From Actinomycetota bacterium (GTDB taxonomy: Bacteria; Actinomycetota; Acidimicrobiia; Acidimicrobiales; CADCSY01): 50,923 nt of DNA. Position numbers and translations under genes: made by a program. The notes beneath the pieces are model-generated. The model did no database searches, had not been told where the DNA came from, and saw nothing but the letters and a program-made list of their open reading frames with translations. The stretch covers positions 144,855 through 195,777 of the forward strand of contig JADDQY010000078.1 in NCBI GenBank assembly GCA_016781135.1, written 5' to 3'. Below are positions 50,881 through 50,923 of this stretch, one piece after another. The first letter of the stretch is position 1. The number at the start of each line of letters is the position of its first letter.

Positions 50881-50923
50881 CTAGATGTTCCTCTCACGGA
50901 CGTTGGTGACGCGGTAGGGGTCC
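50881..50923 (-). CDS. C-terminal end of a gene running off the right edge
   Basis: The last 13 codons of a minus-strand frame read DPYRVTNVRERNI and end at TAG (50883-50881). The codons have high third-position GC and the frame is open to the edge. Too little is present to name it. The 154 bases between this stop and the recQ stop show no gene. Confidence 0.35.
   Translation of the reverse strand, partial: DPYRVTNVRERNI

Overview
The window is very GC-rich DNA with frequent GTG starts, dense packing and strong third-position G/C bias. The gene content points to an actinobacterium. Markers are a fused multifunctional 2-oxoglutarate decarboxylase/dehydrogenase (kgd type), a mycothiol S-conjugate amidase (mca), a VanW protein, EttA, and many leaderless genes. 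A deep-branching lineage such as Acidimicrobiia is my best guess, but this is inference from gene style, with no marker-gene placement. I see no rRNA, tRNA, CRISPR array or recognisable insertion sequence.

Layout. 1-7.6 kb: an NYN/S1 ribonuclease-like gene open at the left edge, kgd, a divergent ettA, and a small zinc-ribbon gene behind a structured leader. 7.6-11.6 kb: sulfate activation (cysD-cysN-cysC on the minus strand, cysQ divergent). 11.6-18.7 kb: a UbiB/AarF kinase, a VanW protein, a geranylgeranyl-reductase-like flavoprotein and a PhoD-like phosphatase. 18.7-19.8 kb: a gene-poor stretch of lower GC. 19.8-24.3 kb: DoxX, a lipoprotein lipase, an alpha/beta hydrolase, a RecB-like nuclease and PAP2. 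24.6-28.2 kb: a ferritin-like lipoprotein gene broken by an in-frame TAG, a Mug-type DNA glycosylase, small Cys-rich genes, a thermonuclease and a YdjC/ChbG-like protein with altered active-site motifs. 28.4-32.2 kb: SCP2, mca, NfeD, SPFH and corA. 32.3-34.8 kb: a PhoU/TrkA-C regulator with an MgtE-core transporter. 34.9-38.8 kb: a thioredoxin-fold protein, acylphosphatase, CPBP protein, cold-shock protein and M15 peptidase. 38.8-40.4 kb: a frameshifted phytoene-desaturase-like gene. 40.4-42.9 kb: a zinc/manganese ABC importer (znuABC type). 43-50.9 kb: a VIC-like channel, two STAS proteins (one frameshifted), an esterase, a BON-methyltransferase fusion, an SDR, recQ and the last codons of one more gene.

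The most striking signal is promoter architecture. At least fifteen genes carry a TANNNT-like -10 hexamer ending 6-8 bases before the start codon, which predicts leaderless mRNAs and helps fix starts. Two promoters also share an exact TGTCACAC element eight bases upstream of the -10, much like the DNA-damage promoters known in other actinobacteria. One of them drives the RecB-like nuclease. Three or four genes carry apparent indels or a nonsense codon, so either the sequence holds errors or several genes are decaying.
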